Of a stretch of 64,000 bases of DNA, positions 35,322-45,169 are shown in pieces. How positions within the stretch are numbered: the stretch's first letter is position 1; every line of letters starts with the position of its first letter. Origin of the DNA: Armigeres subalbatus (Eukaryota; Arthropoda; Insecta; Diptera; Culicidae). The position numbers and the translations under genes were made by a program. The stretch is from the NCBI RefSeq assembly GCF_024139115.2, contig NC_085140.1, positions 104,110,988 to 104,174,987 on the forward strand, in the 5' to 3' direction. The notes below the pieces were generated by a model. It did no database searches. It worked only from the letters and a program-made list of their open reading frames with translations, and was not told the origin of the DNA.

Positions 35322-38300
35322 GTGAACATCGGCTCCATCAACATCAACACAATAACGAACACAACAAAAATCAATGCTCTACGAACTTTCATCCGCACAG
35401 TCGATCTGGATATTATTCTCATGCAGGAGGTAGAAAACGATCAGCTGGTTCTGCCTGGCTACAACGTCGTCTGTAACGTCGACCATGCAAGGAGAGGAAC
35501 AGCAATTGCTCTCAAAGAGCACATCAAATTTTCGAATGTCGAAAAGAGTCTGGACGGTAGGCTGATTGCTTTACGCGTTCACAATACGACACTGTGCAAT
35601 GTGTACGCTCCATCGGGATCGGCTTTTCGCGCTGAGCGGGAACGATTTTTCAACAACACTGTCGCCTATTACCTACGTCATCGTTCCGAACACACCATTC
35701 TAGGCGGTGACTTTAACTGTGTGATTCGGCAGTGCGACGCGACCGGATCAAACCCGAGCCCTGCACTGCAAACCACCGTACAGCAACTTCGGCTTCACGA
35801 CGTCTGGCAGCAGCTGCGTTCCCGCGAACCTGGCTACACATACATCTCACATAATTCCTCCTCTAGACTAGACAGGCTTTCCGTCAGCGCCAGCTTACGA
35901 GAACAGCTGAGAGCAACAGATGTTCACGTTTGCTGTTTTTCGGACCATAAAGCCATCACTGCAAGAATATGCCTTCCTATACCGGATACAGCACCGGGGC
36001 GAGGATTCTGGTCTCTTCGTCCCCATCTCCTGACCACGGAAAATATTCAAGCGTTCCAGATGCGGTGGCAATACTTGACCCGCCAGCGTCGCTATTATCG
36101 TTCATGGATGGAATGGTGGTTGACATGTGCCAAACCGAAGATCAAGTCTTTTTATCGCTGGAAATCAAAAATAGCTTTCGAACAATTTCACCATGAGCAG
36201 CAACGCCTCTACGGATTGTTGCGACGAGCGTATGATGAATATCACAACGATCGTTCCATGCTTACCAGAATCAACCAGATAAAAGCCCAGATGCTCTCAC
36301 ATCAGCGACGTTTTACTGAAATGTTCGTACACATCAACGAAAGGTACGTGGCGGGGGAACCGCTGTCCGTCTATCAGCTGGGAGAACGCGCACGACGAAA
36401 AACTAACATCGAAATGTTACGAAACGAAAGAGATGAGATTGTTGACAACGCCGACGAGATCCGAAACCACATGGTACAATATTTCACCCATCTCTATGCA
36501 CGAGCAGACGCTGCTAATGTGGAAGGCACTGGTTTCCAATGCGAGAGAACCATCCCAGAGGAGGATCCTGTTAATGAAGCCTGTATGAGCGAGATCACAA
36601 CAACCGACATTCTGTTGTCTATTCGTACGAGCGCATCCAGAAAATCACCGGGCCCCGACGGTCTGCCAAAAGAATTCTACCTACGTACATTCGACGTGAT
36701 ACACCGAGAGCTGAATCTTGTGATGAATGAAGCAATCAGATCGAATGTTCCCGCACAGTTTGTCGATGGGGTGATAGTCTTGGTGAAGAAACGTGGAACG
36801 GGAGACACCGCTCGCTCTTATAGACCAATTAGCTTGGTAAATTACGACTATAAGATACTTTCTCGAATTCTAAAAACCAGGATTGAGAATGTTTTGCGAA
36901 CCCACAACGTCCTCACCGATTCGCAAAAGTGCTCTAATGGAGCAAAAAACATTTTTCAAGCCACTCTGTCAATAAAAGACAGGATCGCTTATTTGAAATC
37001 CAGCAGAGGATCGGCTAAATTAATTAGCTTCGATTTGGATCATGCGTTCGATAGAGTTGATCATCAGTTTCTATACAAAACGATGCGTGATATTGGCTTC
37101 AACAACGGGATGGTGGATCTCTTGTCCAACATTGCCGCAGTTTCGTCATCTCGATTACTCGTAAACGGTCACCTTTCTGCATCTTTTCCTATTCAGCGAT
37201 CGGTACGACAGGGTGACCCCCTTTCGATGCACCTTTTCGTCATTTATCTGCACCCTCTTCTACTGCGACTGGAGCAAGTGTGTGGAAGAAATTTGATCGT
37301 TGCCTACGCAGACGATATCAGCGCGCTTGTCACCAGTGTGAACCAGCTGAATGAAATGCGAGAATTGTTTCGGCGCTTTGGACGAGTGGCTGGAGCAATG
37401 CTGAATGAAAATAAAACAACTGCGATCGATGTTGGGCAAACTGATTCCCCTATCACCGTACCTTGGCTGCGTACAGAAAGCGAAATTAAGATACTCGGCA
37501 TAGTGTACACAAATTCAGTTAGAGAAATGGTAAACCTTAATTGGGACACAATTGTGACAAATTTTCAACGGCAGGTTTGGCTTCATTCGTTGCGGAGCCT
37601 AACGTTACACCAAAAAGTGACTTTGCTGAACACATTTATATCATCGAAAATGTGGTACATGGCGGCGCACCTGCATCCTACGGCAGCGCACATAGCAAAG
37701 TTGACTGCCACAATGCGGCGGTATCTCTTTCGTGGAACTCCAGCGACCATCCCAATGCATCAACTAGCACGGAACAGAGAGGATGGGGGAATGAAGTTGC
37801 ACCTACCCCTCTTCAAATCTAAAGCTTTGCTTATTAACAGGCATATTAGCGAACTTGATTCTCTTCCCTATTACCGTTCCATCATTCATCAAGCCATTCC
37901 TCGTCAAACAAATCTCTTATCAGATCTTCCCTGCCTAAAATTAATTATCAGCAATATACCGCTCCTCCCATTCCAAGTCCGCCTGCACCCCTCTGCGGAT
38001 CTTATCCATAGTTTCTTTGTGCAACGTACAGACAAACCGAAGGTGGAAATAGACCATCCAAATTGTAACTGGTCTCGTGTTTGGATGAACATTGCAAACC
38101 GACGATTTCTGTCATCACAGAAAAGCACGCTGTATATGTGGGTAAACCAAAAACTGCCGCACCGGCGATTACTCTTCAGGATGAGACGAACAGATGGAGA
38201 AAGCTGCATACACTGTGGTGCGGTTAGTGAAACCATACAACACAAATTTTTCTTGTGCCCCAGAGTCGACGGAGCGTGGAGAGAACTACAACGAAGGATG

Positions 38301-38489
38301 TTGGCTTTAACAAATAGACAAAGAATGTTTGACTGTAATGAACTTTTGAGACCATCCCTTGAATGGTTATCACAGACTAAGAAAATAGCACTGCTCAAAA
38401 TGTTAGTTAATTATATTGTCTACATTGAAAATTGCAATGGTAGAATAGATATAGATGCATTAATTTTCACCCTAGAAGTCGAAGTTTAA
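35322..38489 (+). CDS. ORF2 protein of the L1-like LINE (endonuclease-reverse transcriptase)
   Basis: 1055 residues, uninterrupted. The APE-type endonuclease occupies about residues 1-225, with SININT (Asn), ILMQEVEN (Glu), LGGDFNCVI (Asp, Asn) and CFSDHKAI (Asp, His), so its catalytic set is complete. RT spans about residues 435-720: KSPGPDGLPKEFYLR, RPISLVNYDYKILSRIL, SFDLDHAFDRVDH, VRQGDPLSMHLF and VAYADDISAL. Near the C-terminus CIHCGAVSETIQHKFFLC forms a zinc cluster common in LINEs. The enzyme nicks target DNA and reverse-transcribes the element RNA in place. The start is the first ATG after ORF1. Confidence 0.93.
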   Translation: MNIGSININTITNTTKINALRTFIRTVDLDIILMQEVENDQLVLPGYNVVCNVDHARRGTAIALKEHIKFSNVEKSLDGRLIALRVHNTTLCNVYAPSGSAFRAERERFFNNTVAYYLRHRSEHTILGGDFNCVIRQCDATGSNPSPALQTTVQQLRLHDVWQQLRSREPGYTYISHNSSSRLDRLSVSASLREQLRATDVHVCCFSDHKAITARICLPIPDTAPGRGFWSLRPHLLTTENIQAFQMRWQYLTRQRRYYRSWMEWWLTCAKPKIKSFYRWKSKIAFEQFHHEQQRLYGLLRRAYDEYHNDRSMLTRINQIKAQMLSHQRRFTEMFVHINERYVAGEPLSVYQLGERARRKTNIEMLRNERDEIVDNADEIRNHMVQYFTHLYARADAANVEGTGFQCERTIPEEDPVNEACMSEITTTDILLSIRTSASRKSPGPDGLPKEFYLRTFDVIHRELNLVMNEAIRSNVPAQFVDGVIVLVKKRGTGDTARSYRPISLVNYDYKILSRILKTRIENVLRTHNVLTDSQKCSNGAKNIFQATLSIKDRIAYLKSSRGSAKLISFDLDHAFDRVDHQFLYKTMRDIGFNNGMVDLLSNIAAVSSSRLLVNGHLSASFPIQRSVRQGDPLSMHLFVIYLHPLLLRLEQVCGRNLIVAYADDISALVTSVNQLNEMRELFRRFGRVAGAMLNENKTTAIDVGQTDSPITVPWLRTESEIKILGIVYTNSVREMVNLNWDTIVTNFQRQVWLHSLRSLTLHQKVTLLNTFISSKMWYMAAHLHPTAAHIAKLTATMRRYLFRGTPATIPMHQLARNREDGGMKLHLPLFKSKALLINRHISELDSLPYYRSIIHQAIPRQTNLLSDLPCLKLIISNIPLLPFQVRLHPSADLIHSFFVQRTDKPKVEIDHPNCNWSRVWMNIANRRFLSSQKSTLYMWVNQKLPHRRLLFRMRRTDGESCIHCGAVSETIQHKFFLCPRVDGAWRELQRRMLALTNRQRMFDCNELLRPSLEWLSQTKKIALLKMLVNYIVYIENCNGRIDIDALIFTLEVEV

Positions 38490-38558
38490 ATCAATTATTG
38501 TAAATAATTTTAAATAAGCACATCGACCAATAAACGTACTATTAAAAAAAAAAAAAAA

Positions 38559-39176
38559 ATAGTCCAGTCAAGTAGGACATGGAAAAGATTTAAAAAATCT
38601 GAAATTAAATAACCCCTCCTGAGTAACAAATATCCTCTCTGGCGTGCTGTGCATTTTTCGATTCATTTTTCAACAGCGCGTTTGTGCGTGATCATGCATT
38701 TTTATTAAGAGTCCCATGGAACATGGAACAGATACGATCAAGAAACTAAAATATTTTGACGAATTAAAAAATCAAAACAAAACGGCAAATAACGTTTGCC
38801 GGGTTTGCCGTTTTGACATGTGGCGCCATCTCTTCGCCTATTGCTACTTGGTAATCCGACGGCCATGTTTTTTACACAAGTTAGCGAGTCGAACTTGAAC
38901 GTCTGTCTATATAAGCATTTCCATATCCATATCGTTCAACTTCACGTAGAAGTAACACACACAAAATCATTAATTTAATATAATGTATGTAAAACACAAG
39001 ATTTATTCGTCATATCCATTTTCGGCACCACCCAAAATTTCTCGCAACATTATACGACAAAGTTTGGCCTCCGACAGCGTCATCGGGGGAAAATCACCGA
39101 TCTGAACGTACTCTTTTGCTTTAATTCCCTCCGGTACGTTGATCTCCAGTTCGCTGCGCATCAATGAATCTTGGCT
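38559..39176. repeat. Right copy of the ~620-bp target-site duplication
   Basis: Begins directly after the LINE poly(A) ('atagtccagtcaagtagg') and ends at 'caatgaatcttggct', after which the intact gene continues ('gtccactatag'). It therefore contains the functional 3' end of the two-exon gene, including stop and poly(A) signal. Confidence 0.92.
39002..39007 (-). terminator. Poly(A) signal overlapping the stop codon
   Basis: The last codons read GAC GAA TAA ATC on the minus strand, so AATAAA (39007-39002) includes the TAA stop. No closer alternative is seen downstream. The same sequence occurs in the orphan left copy at 33959-33964. Confidence 0.5.
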
Positions 39177-40958
39177 GTCCACTATAGTTGGCCGATTAGC
39201 TCTACCGAAGTATTCCCCATCAACGGTAAAGAAGTGGATCGGGTGTGTAGGCAGCAGCCCAATCTCTGTTAAGTACTCAAACAGTACCGTAGACAATCTG
39301 TCCAACGAGCTGAATGCAAACAGAAAACCAGCCTTGTCTTCCAATTCTTCTGGGTCCAACCTTAGTGCATCATAACGGAACGGAGAAAACCAGTACAAGA
39401 TACTTTCGCTTGACCAGATCGAAAAATATGACTCATCCACCCGCAGTATTATGGCAACCCGAATGGCCAGAAATCGATTCACCAACTTCTCGAATGGTTC
39501 TCGCTGTGTGTAGTCTAAGGCAACGTCCAATCGAATCAATCTCACTTTATCCAAGAGATAGCCTTCCTCTTGTCCTTCCTCTAGTAGAAACACGCCCAAC
39601 TTGTTAATCTCCTTGTCACACATTTGCCCATCGAACAAACTGTTCAGAATATGTGCATCCCATGATCTAGCTTCAATCTTCTCGGATAAATAGATTGCAT
39701 TCAGAGATACTCGCAGCGATTCAAGTTTGAAGCCTGACTTTTTGAAAAATCGATCTCCCATGAGCAATGCTTCCTTGGAGTTCAAAATTTCGAATCTTTT
39801 GGCGACTCGTGACTTTCGCTTGAGTGTTACAACCCTTGTGTCGTCTACAGAGTGCCACGCTATTTTTGACATGTAGAACTTGGAACGATCGTTCAAATGT
39901 TTCGTTTCAATTATGAATTCCATCACCAGCTTAAGGCTGTTGAAGAACATCAGCTGGGATACCTCATTCAAGCAGGAATCGTAAAGATAGTAGCCGTCGG
40001 CTATTCTCCATAGCATCATGTAGTGGGATTCGCATTTTACCACCAGCCCGCTGTGGCTTGACACGTGCTCAATCAGTGCACTCTTGAACGTCGGTGGAGG
40101 GGCATCATTGGTGGAGTTGATACGTCCTTTGGCAACCGTATTTGTCAGCCCTAGATGGTAATCAAGCCCTTGATACTGAACACACAACCTTGTAGTGACT
40201 TGTGAACAATCGACCGAGTCACCCAACGATCGTATCTCTTCAAATGTGGACAAATCCCATTTCAATGGGTTCTTCAAACGGGAAAACAAGAATACCAGTG
40301 AAAAGTGTTTCAGCATTTCTAACTGCGCAACTTCGGGGCTAGTTCCGTACGAAAAGACGTGGTCATAGCTATTTGAGAAGGATATGGTGCTTTGTCCTTA
40401 CCTGCCATTTATTGACGATTTACGCCGACAAGGAACACCAATTAGAACTCCAATCTTTTGTGGTGTGGGATCTTGAAACTTCTTTTTGGGTGGCTTTTTT
40501 GGGGAGGGCTCAATGCTTGAGATCCCTTTGGTGATATCTGAAATCGGTGTTTGAGTACATATATCCTTGTAAGCATGGGTGTTAAGTACCTCACCTGAAG
40601 ATGGAACTTGCACTCGTCTGTTCTTCTTGAATGGAAGCTCTAGCTCTGCGTACGGTTCTTCAGGTGCGTCACTCTTTATATCGGCTTTCGAACTGTCCTC
40701 GGGGAAGCATTTGCTCTCTGACTGATCTGGCTCATGAACTTTTGGTGCTATTTCACACAGCTGGTCATCACAAACGATAACCTGTTGAGCTTTGGATAAC
40801 ATCAGAACGCTTTCTGGTTGCGAGGAGTTGATTGAGGCCGTGAGCTTGGAGAATTTCACAGACATCGATTGTGATTCGGATCCCTGTGGTGTTGAATCCA
40901 GCTCTTGTGTCTCTTCAACAGATCTTTGAATTTCGGGAGTTTCAAGTAATTCTGCCAT
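39003..40958 (-). CDS. Two-exon host gene, unrecognised product with a degenerate internal repeat
   Basis: Spliced as 40958-40402 and 40338-39003 (630 aa); the 63-nt intron 40401-40339 has a GTAAGG donor and a CTAG acceptor, and joining there keeps frame. The ATG at 40958 gives MAELLETPEIQRSV; the upstream in-frame TTG is not used. Exon 1 product is Ser/Glu/Lys-rich and probably disordered, with a basic PKKPPKKKF stretch resembling a nuclear signal. Exon 2 product is folded and shows two similar blocks: about 283-335 (LVVKCESHYMMLWRIADGYY, LYDSC, then LKLVMEFI) and about 478-545 (VAIILRVDESYFSIWSSESI, YWFSPFRYD, then LSTVLFEYL). The alternation of hydrophobic strands around an 'xYhhYDS/F' core recalls papain-fold or viral tegument-type protease repeats, but no function is claimed. 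The LINE at 34134 entered this gene near codon 574 without breaking it. Confidence 0.8.
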
Positions 40959-41807
40959 AATTACCAAAAAATATTATCCTTACTTAAAATTTGGATAGTT
41001 CTTGGTAAAAAATTATCGCGTTGTGACAGAATCCTCCTATGCCTACTGAGAACTATGTTTGGATTGGTTCATTAGTTTGTTCCAACATCCTAGATCTCAA
41101 GGAACCGTGACTCAACCAAACATGGAGCGAGGGTTGTCCATGTCCCGTGCTAATAGAGTTCTGCGCCATCGCCAGGATGGTGCTGATTTGCAGGCAACTG
41201 GGAGAAGATGTCGTGTGAACAAGCATTTCAGTTGACCCATACCTGATTTTGCAAAAACGCACGGCCGTATTCGTAGTTGAGTGTTTTTTTTTAAATTATT
41301 TTGTGAATTTTATGAGATGAAATTGTTTAAACAAAGCTAGTATGTAGTGTCCACGTTGTAGTCCAGTTTTCTCCGTCTTATAGTATTTTGTCCAACTACT
41401 ATGTAGTACGCAGCCAACACCGCCTCCAGACTTCACTACTGAATTCATGTTGGTATCAAAGGGATGGCAAGGAGGGAACCATGATGATCTTCGCTAGGCT
41501 GGTGGGGAAATGGGAGAAGAACGACGAGTGAGGAGTAACACGATTACAACGAAAGGTAAAGGGTCGTCTTCGGAGTCTACCAAGCAAGCTAGTGAAGTAG
41601 GAGTCTGCAGTGGACGCCATTGCATCCCATTACCAAGTCGTAGCCACTATTTGGCGGGAAATAAGTCAAGTTGGGAACTGTAGACGAGATACAAGTGCCC
41701 GTCTTTTGGGAAGTGAAATCCACATTGGTGTTGATGTTACATTCGTATTTTGAAGCTTATTGATTGATTTTTTTATGTGTGCAAACTAAAACTAAAACAA
41801 AAACAAA
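40959..41807. other. Upstream flank of the two-exon gene; no gene seen
   Basis: Should contain the minus-strand promoter of the gene. No coding frame on either strand is convincing. The segment 41400-41700 is more GC-rich and could be old repeat, but no termini were found. Confidence 0.4.
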
Positions 41808-43246
41808 CCCTCCTTTCAAGAGGCTCGGAAGCCTCCTTTCAAGAGGCTCGGAAGCCTCCTTTCAAGAGGCTCGGAAGCCTCCTTTCAAGAGGCTCGGAAG
41901 CCTCCTTTCAAGAGGCTCGGAAGCCTCCTTTCAAGAGTCGCGGAAGCCTCCTGTCAAGAGGCTCGGGCCTCCTTTCAAGAGGCTCAGGAAGCCTCCTTTC
42001 AAGAGGCTCAGGCCTCCTTTCAAGAGGCTCAGGAAGCCTCCTTTCAAGAGGCTCAGAAGCCTCCTTTCAAGAGGCTCAGGAAGCCTCCTTTCAAGAGGCT
42101 CAGAAGCCTCCTTTCAAGAGGCTCAGGAAGCCTCCTTTCAAGAGGCTCAGAAGCCTCCTTTCAAGAGGCTCAGAAGCCTCCTTTCAAGAGGCTCAGAGCC
42201 TCCTTCAAGAGGCTCCAGGCCTCCTTTCAAGAGGCTCAGAGCCTCCTTCAAGAGGCTCAGAAGCCTCCTTTCAAGAGGCTCAGAGCCTCCTTTCAAGAGG
42301 CTCAGAGCCTCCTTTCAAGAGGCTCAGAAGCCTCCTTTCAAGAGGCTCAGAAGCCTCCTTTAAGAGGCTCAGAAGCCTCCTTTCAAGAGGCTCAGAAGCC
42401 TCCTTTCAAGAGGCTCGAGCCTCCTTCAAGAGGCCTGGAAGCCTCCTTTCAAGAGGCTCAGGGCCTCCTTTCAAGAGGCTCAGGAGCCTCCTTTCAAGAG
42501 GCTCAGAGCCTCCTTTCAAGAGGCTTGGAAGCCTCCTTTCAAGAGGCTCAGAAGCCTCCTTTCAAGAGGCTCAGAAGCCTCCTTTCAAGAGGCTCAGGCC
42601 TCCTTTCAAGAGGCTCAGAGCCTCCTTTCAAGAGGCTCAGAAGCCTCCTTTCAAGAGGCTCAGAAGCCTCCTTTCAAGAGGCTCAGAAGCCTCCTTTCAA
42701 GAGGCTCAGGAAGCCTCCTTTCAAGAGGCTCAGAAGCCTCCTTTCAAGAGGCTCAGAAGCCTCCTTTCAAGAAGCTCAGGCCTCCTTTCAAGAGGCTCAG
42801 AAGCCTCCTTTCAAGAGGCTCAGGCCTCCTTTCAAGAGGCTCAGAAGCCTCCTTTCAAGAGGCTCAGAGCCTCCTTTCAAGAGGCTCAGAAGCCTCCTTT
42901 CAAGAGGCTCAGGCCTGCTTTCAAGAGGCTCAGAAGCCTCCTTTCAAGAGGCTCGGGAGCCTCCTTTCAAGAGGCTCGGGAGCCTCCTTCCAAGAGGCTC
43001 GGGAGCCTCCTTTCAAGAGGCTCGGGAGCCTCCTTTCAAGAGGCTCAGGAGCCTCCTTTCAAGAGGCTCAGGAGCCTCCTTTCAAGAGGCTCAGGAGCCT
43101 CCTTTCATAGGGTTCGAAAGCTCAAAAGCCTCCTTTCAAGAGACTCGGAAGCCTCCTTTCAGGCTCGGAAGTCTCCTTTCAAGAGGCTTGGGAGCCTCCT
43201 TTCAAGAGGCTCGGAAGCCTCCTTTCAAGAGGCTCGGAAGCCTTTT
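41808..43246. repeat. Minisatellite of ~23-bp hairpin units (about 60 copies)
   Basis: The consensus unit is GCCTCCTTTCAAGAGGCTCAGAA, with shorter variants of 20-21 bp (…GCTCAG+GCCTCC). Each unit holds AGCCTC-CTTTCAA-GAGGCT, a 6-bp stem with a 7-nt loop, so the array is a run of potential hairpins. Spacer letters change by region: TCGGAA at the left, TCAGAA/TCAGGAA in the middle, TCGGGA then TCAGGA near 42950-43100, and TCGGAA again at the right. No unit contains a stop on the plus strand, which produces long open frames (for example 41777-43348) encoding an SRGSEASFQEA-type repeat. These are probably a by-product. Confidence 0.92.
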
Positions 43247-43990
43247 TTCAATATAGTGTACATTTCAATTAATTCAATAATTTCATTAATTTCATTAATT
43301 CACAGAAGTCAACATGCTTTTAAATATTTTCTGTACAGTATAAGGTAGTTCCATCAATCAACGATAATCAATTTGTGCATAATAAATTTGACCTCATGTT
43401 TCATGTTTCATATGCTACAACAATAATTCCATCATCACCAAATGGATAGATATTATTTGCGGTGATGCAATATGAGTATATCACCTACTAAAATGTTGTT
43501 GTTGCTTTGCGTACACAGTTCTAACGAAATGACTAAGATGGGTGAAAGAAGTGAGAAAATCGGTTCAAAACCCACTGCGATATAGGTATTTGAAAATTTA
43601 GTACGAAAGATTTTCTAAAATTGTTTTGAACTTGACTCAAATCGAAATATTAAAAAAAACAATTTAATAAAGTTAAAAGAAAAGATTTTCTAAACGAATT
43701 AATTTTAGTGAATCGAGTGCAATACATTTGTGATGGTACTAAATGTGGGGTTATGACTCTACAAAAATCTGATAAAATAGGATTCGACTCTGTTTTTTGT
43801 TTCGGTGTTATACCACAGGTAGCTTCTTCTTCTTCTTCTAGTTCTTCAATGATTCTACATTCCAACTGGAACTTGGCCTGCTTTTCAAAGTATTCTATTG
43901 GCATTTCCTCAGTTATTACTTGAAAGCTTTTCTATGCCCGCCATTGCATGAATATGTATCTGGTGTGGCAAGTGTTGCATAAATATGTAT
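43247..43990. other. Unassigned AT-rich segment
   Basis: No supportable gene. A short TCT/TTC tract at 43826-43844 gives the minus frame 43904-43650 a Glu run; that frame has no other coding signs. Confidence 0.4.
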
Positions 43991-43994
43991 GTGG

Positions 43995-44078
43995 TGTGGC
44001 AACTGAGAATCGAACTCGCCATCTCCGGATTGACAATCCTACGCCTTTGCTCGCAAGTCTACTGGAGACTCCATTCCA
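43995..44078 (-). other. tRNA-Asp-like sequence (tRNA pseudogene or SINE head)
   Basis: On the minus strand the sequence shows a B-box-like GAGTTCGATTCTC and an anticodon arm GGATTGTCAATCC that would present GTC (Asp). Acceptor and D arms do not pair well. A 30-bp unit ('gcatgaatatgtatctggtgtggcaa' type) is repeated just to the left (43945-44003). It lacks features of an intact tRNA gene. Confidence 0.35.
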
Positions 44079-44580
44079 CAGATAGCATGCTTGCCAAATT
44101 AACACTGGCTGTGGATTCTCTTCTGTTTCAACTATTCAAGCAAGCAGTAAAGTGCGCGCCGAGATTTCAATTTCGAAGTACGTTCCTTTTTTAGAATTTA
44201 ATGTTATTAATTAGGTCTAAGGCATTTTATTAGACATTTGAAAAAAGTTTTCAAATATTGTTAAATAGTGATAATAGTAATAAGAGTGCGATAAAAATGT
44301 GCTCCCAGACTACCAAACGTAACACACTCTACTTTCACTAATTATTTCAAAATCAATGGCATTTATGTGCAGACTAATTCAGGCAAATACCTTACTTCTT
44401 CTTTTTCATAGTATCTGCTAATTCTGTTGCTTATAACTAATTATCAGCTTAGTATTTGATTTAATTTCACGGTTGATAATTTTCGCAAGCATGTTTTTGC
44501 CAGAAGAGTTGAACTTGATTGAAGCGATTGATACGAATATTAAAAATAAAGTGGACGAATAAAATGAGGGAACCGTCTCT
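44079..44580. other. No gene or repeat seen
   Basis: AT-rich, non-coding on both strands; no repeat termini were recognised between the tRNA-like sequence and the TTAA-flanked MITE. Confidence 0.4.
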
Positions 44581-44583
44581 TAA

Positions 44584-44748
44584 GGCCACCTTACACCTCG
44601 GGAAAATTTTCCTCCGGATTTTGGTCCCCGTGCATTTTAAATGGGGCCGGGATTTTGATTTCCCATGTCAAAATCCCGAAAACATCGCATATGTAAAAAT
44701 GCATGTGGAAAAAATCCGCGAACCAAATTCCCGAGGTGTGAGGCTGCC
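44584..44748. mobile_element. MITE with TTAA target duplication
   Basis: The left end GGCCACCTTACACCTCGGGAA and right end TTCCCGAGGTGTGAGGCTGCC are imperfect inverted repeats, flanked by TTAA at 44580-44583 and 44749-44752. Inner 'ggattttggtccccg' and 'cgcgaaccaaattcccg' are further mirrored. TTAA suggests a piggyBac-type mobiliser. Confidence 0.75.
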
Positions 44749-44752
44749 TTAA

Positions 44753-45169
44753 CAACCATGAGGTTGATTCAACATGACATGCATATTTAGAGCAAATTTG
44801 AGTTTGTGTTAGTTTCCAGTTAGTTAATTCCTCCACTTTATAATCCCTACAGAAAGGTATTTCGACCTTACCAGTGCTTAACATAAGGCCGTCTTCACTG
44901 TATCAAACTTGAATCGACTCGTCGTAGGCCTTCCTAGTTAATTAGTAAATTTAGGCGCTGAAGATTTCTTATTTCCGTTACGACTGTCGGGTAAATGATC
45001 GATTGGACTCAGATACATTGGCCTCAAGATTAATGTGTTTATTTGTTTATTTGTTTCAACCCAACTGACAAATGATAGTCTTATTGAATCATTATATAAC
45101 TAATTGAATACACTAAATCTTTTACATCGAATCATCACACCTAATTATATAAACCAACATTGGAAAACA
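44753..45169. other. No gene seen
   Basis: AT-rich spacer between the TTAA MITE and the SINE tail. No open frame or repeat end recognised. Confidence 0.4.

Larger units (their letters stand above)
34134..38558 (+). mobile_element. Full-length, apparently intact L1/Tx1-like LINE
   Basis: The ends are set by the long direct duplication: it starts ACAGTTAGCGCTC at 34134 and ends in AATAAA (38529-38534) plus an A-tract at 38544-38558. The 4425-bp element holds two complete reading frames, ORF1 (34294-35307) and ORF2 (35322-38489), 14 nt apart. No frameshift or stop is seen and the duplicated flanks are about 99% identical, so it is a young copy that may still be competent. The endonuclease is APE type and no RNase H is present. 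RT motifs (VRQGDPLSMHLFVIYLHPLL and VAYADDISALV) are nearest the L1/Tx1 group by eye; the clade is not proven. Confidence 0.9.

Noticed and set aside
40959..40967. Upstream in-frame TTG start of the two-exon gene
   Set aside because: The codon is TTG, not ATG; the ATG at 40958 is the first standard start.
41808..43246. CRISPR-like repeat array
   Set aside because: Units are contiguous tandem repeats without unique spacers, and the sequence is eukaryotic.
41777..43348. A 523-codon open frame rich in Ser, Arg and Lys
   Set aside because: It is the translation of the 23-bp array; two other frames are also open for the same reason, and no start context or other coding sign is present.
43650..43904. 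84-codon minus-strand frame with a Glu run
   Set aside because: The Glu run is a TTC microsatellite; no domain, splice context or conservation signal is visible.
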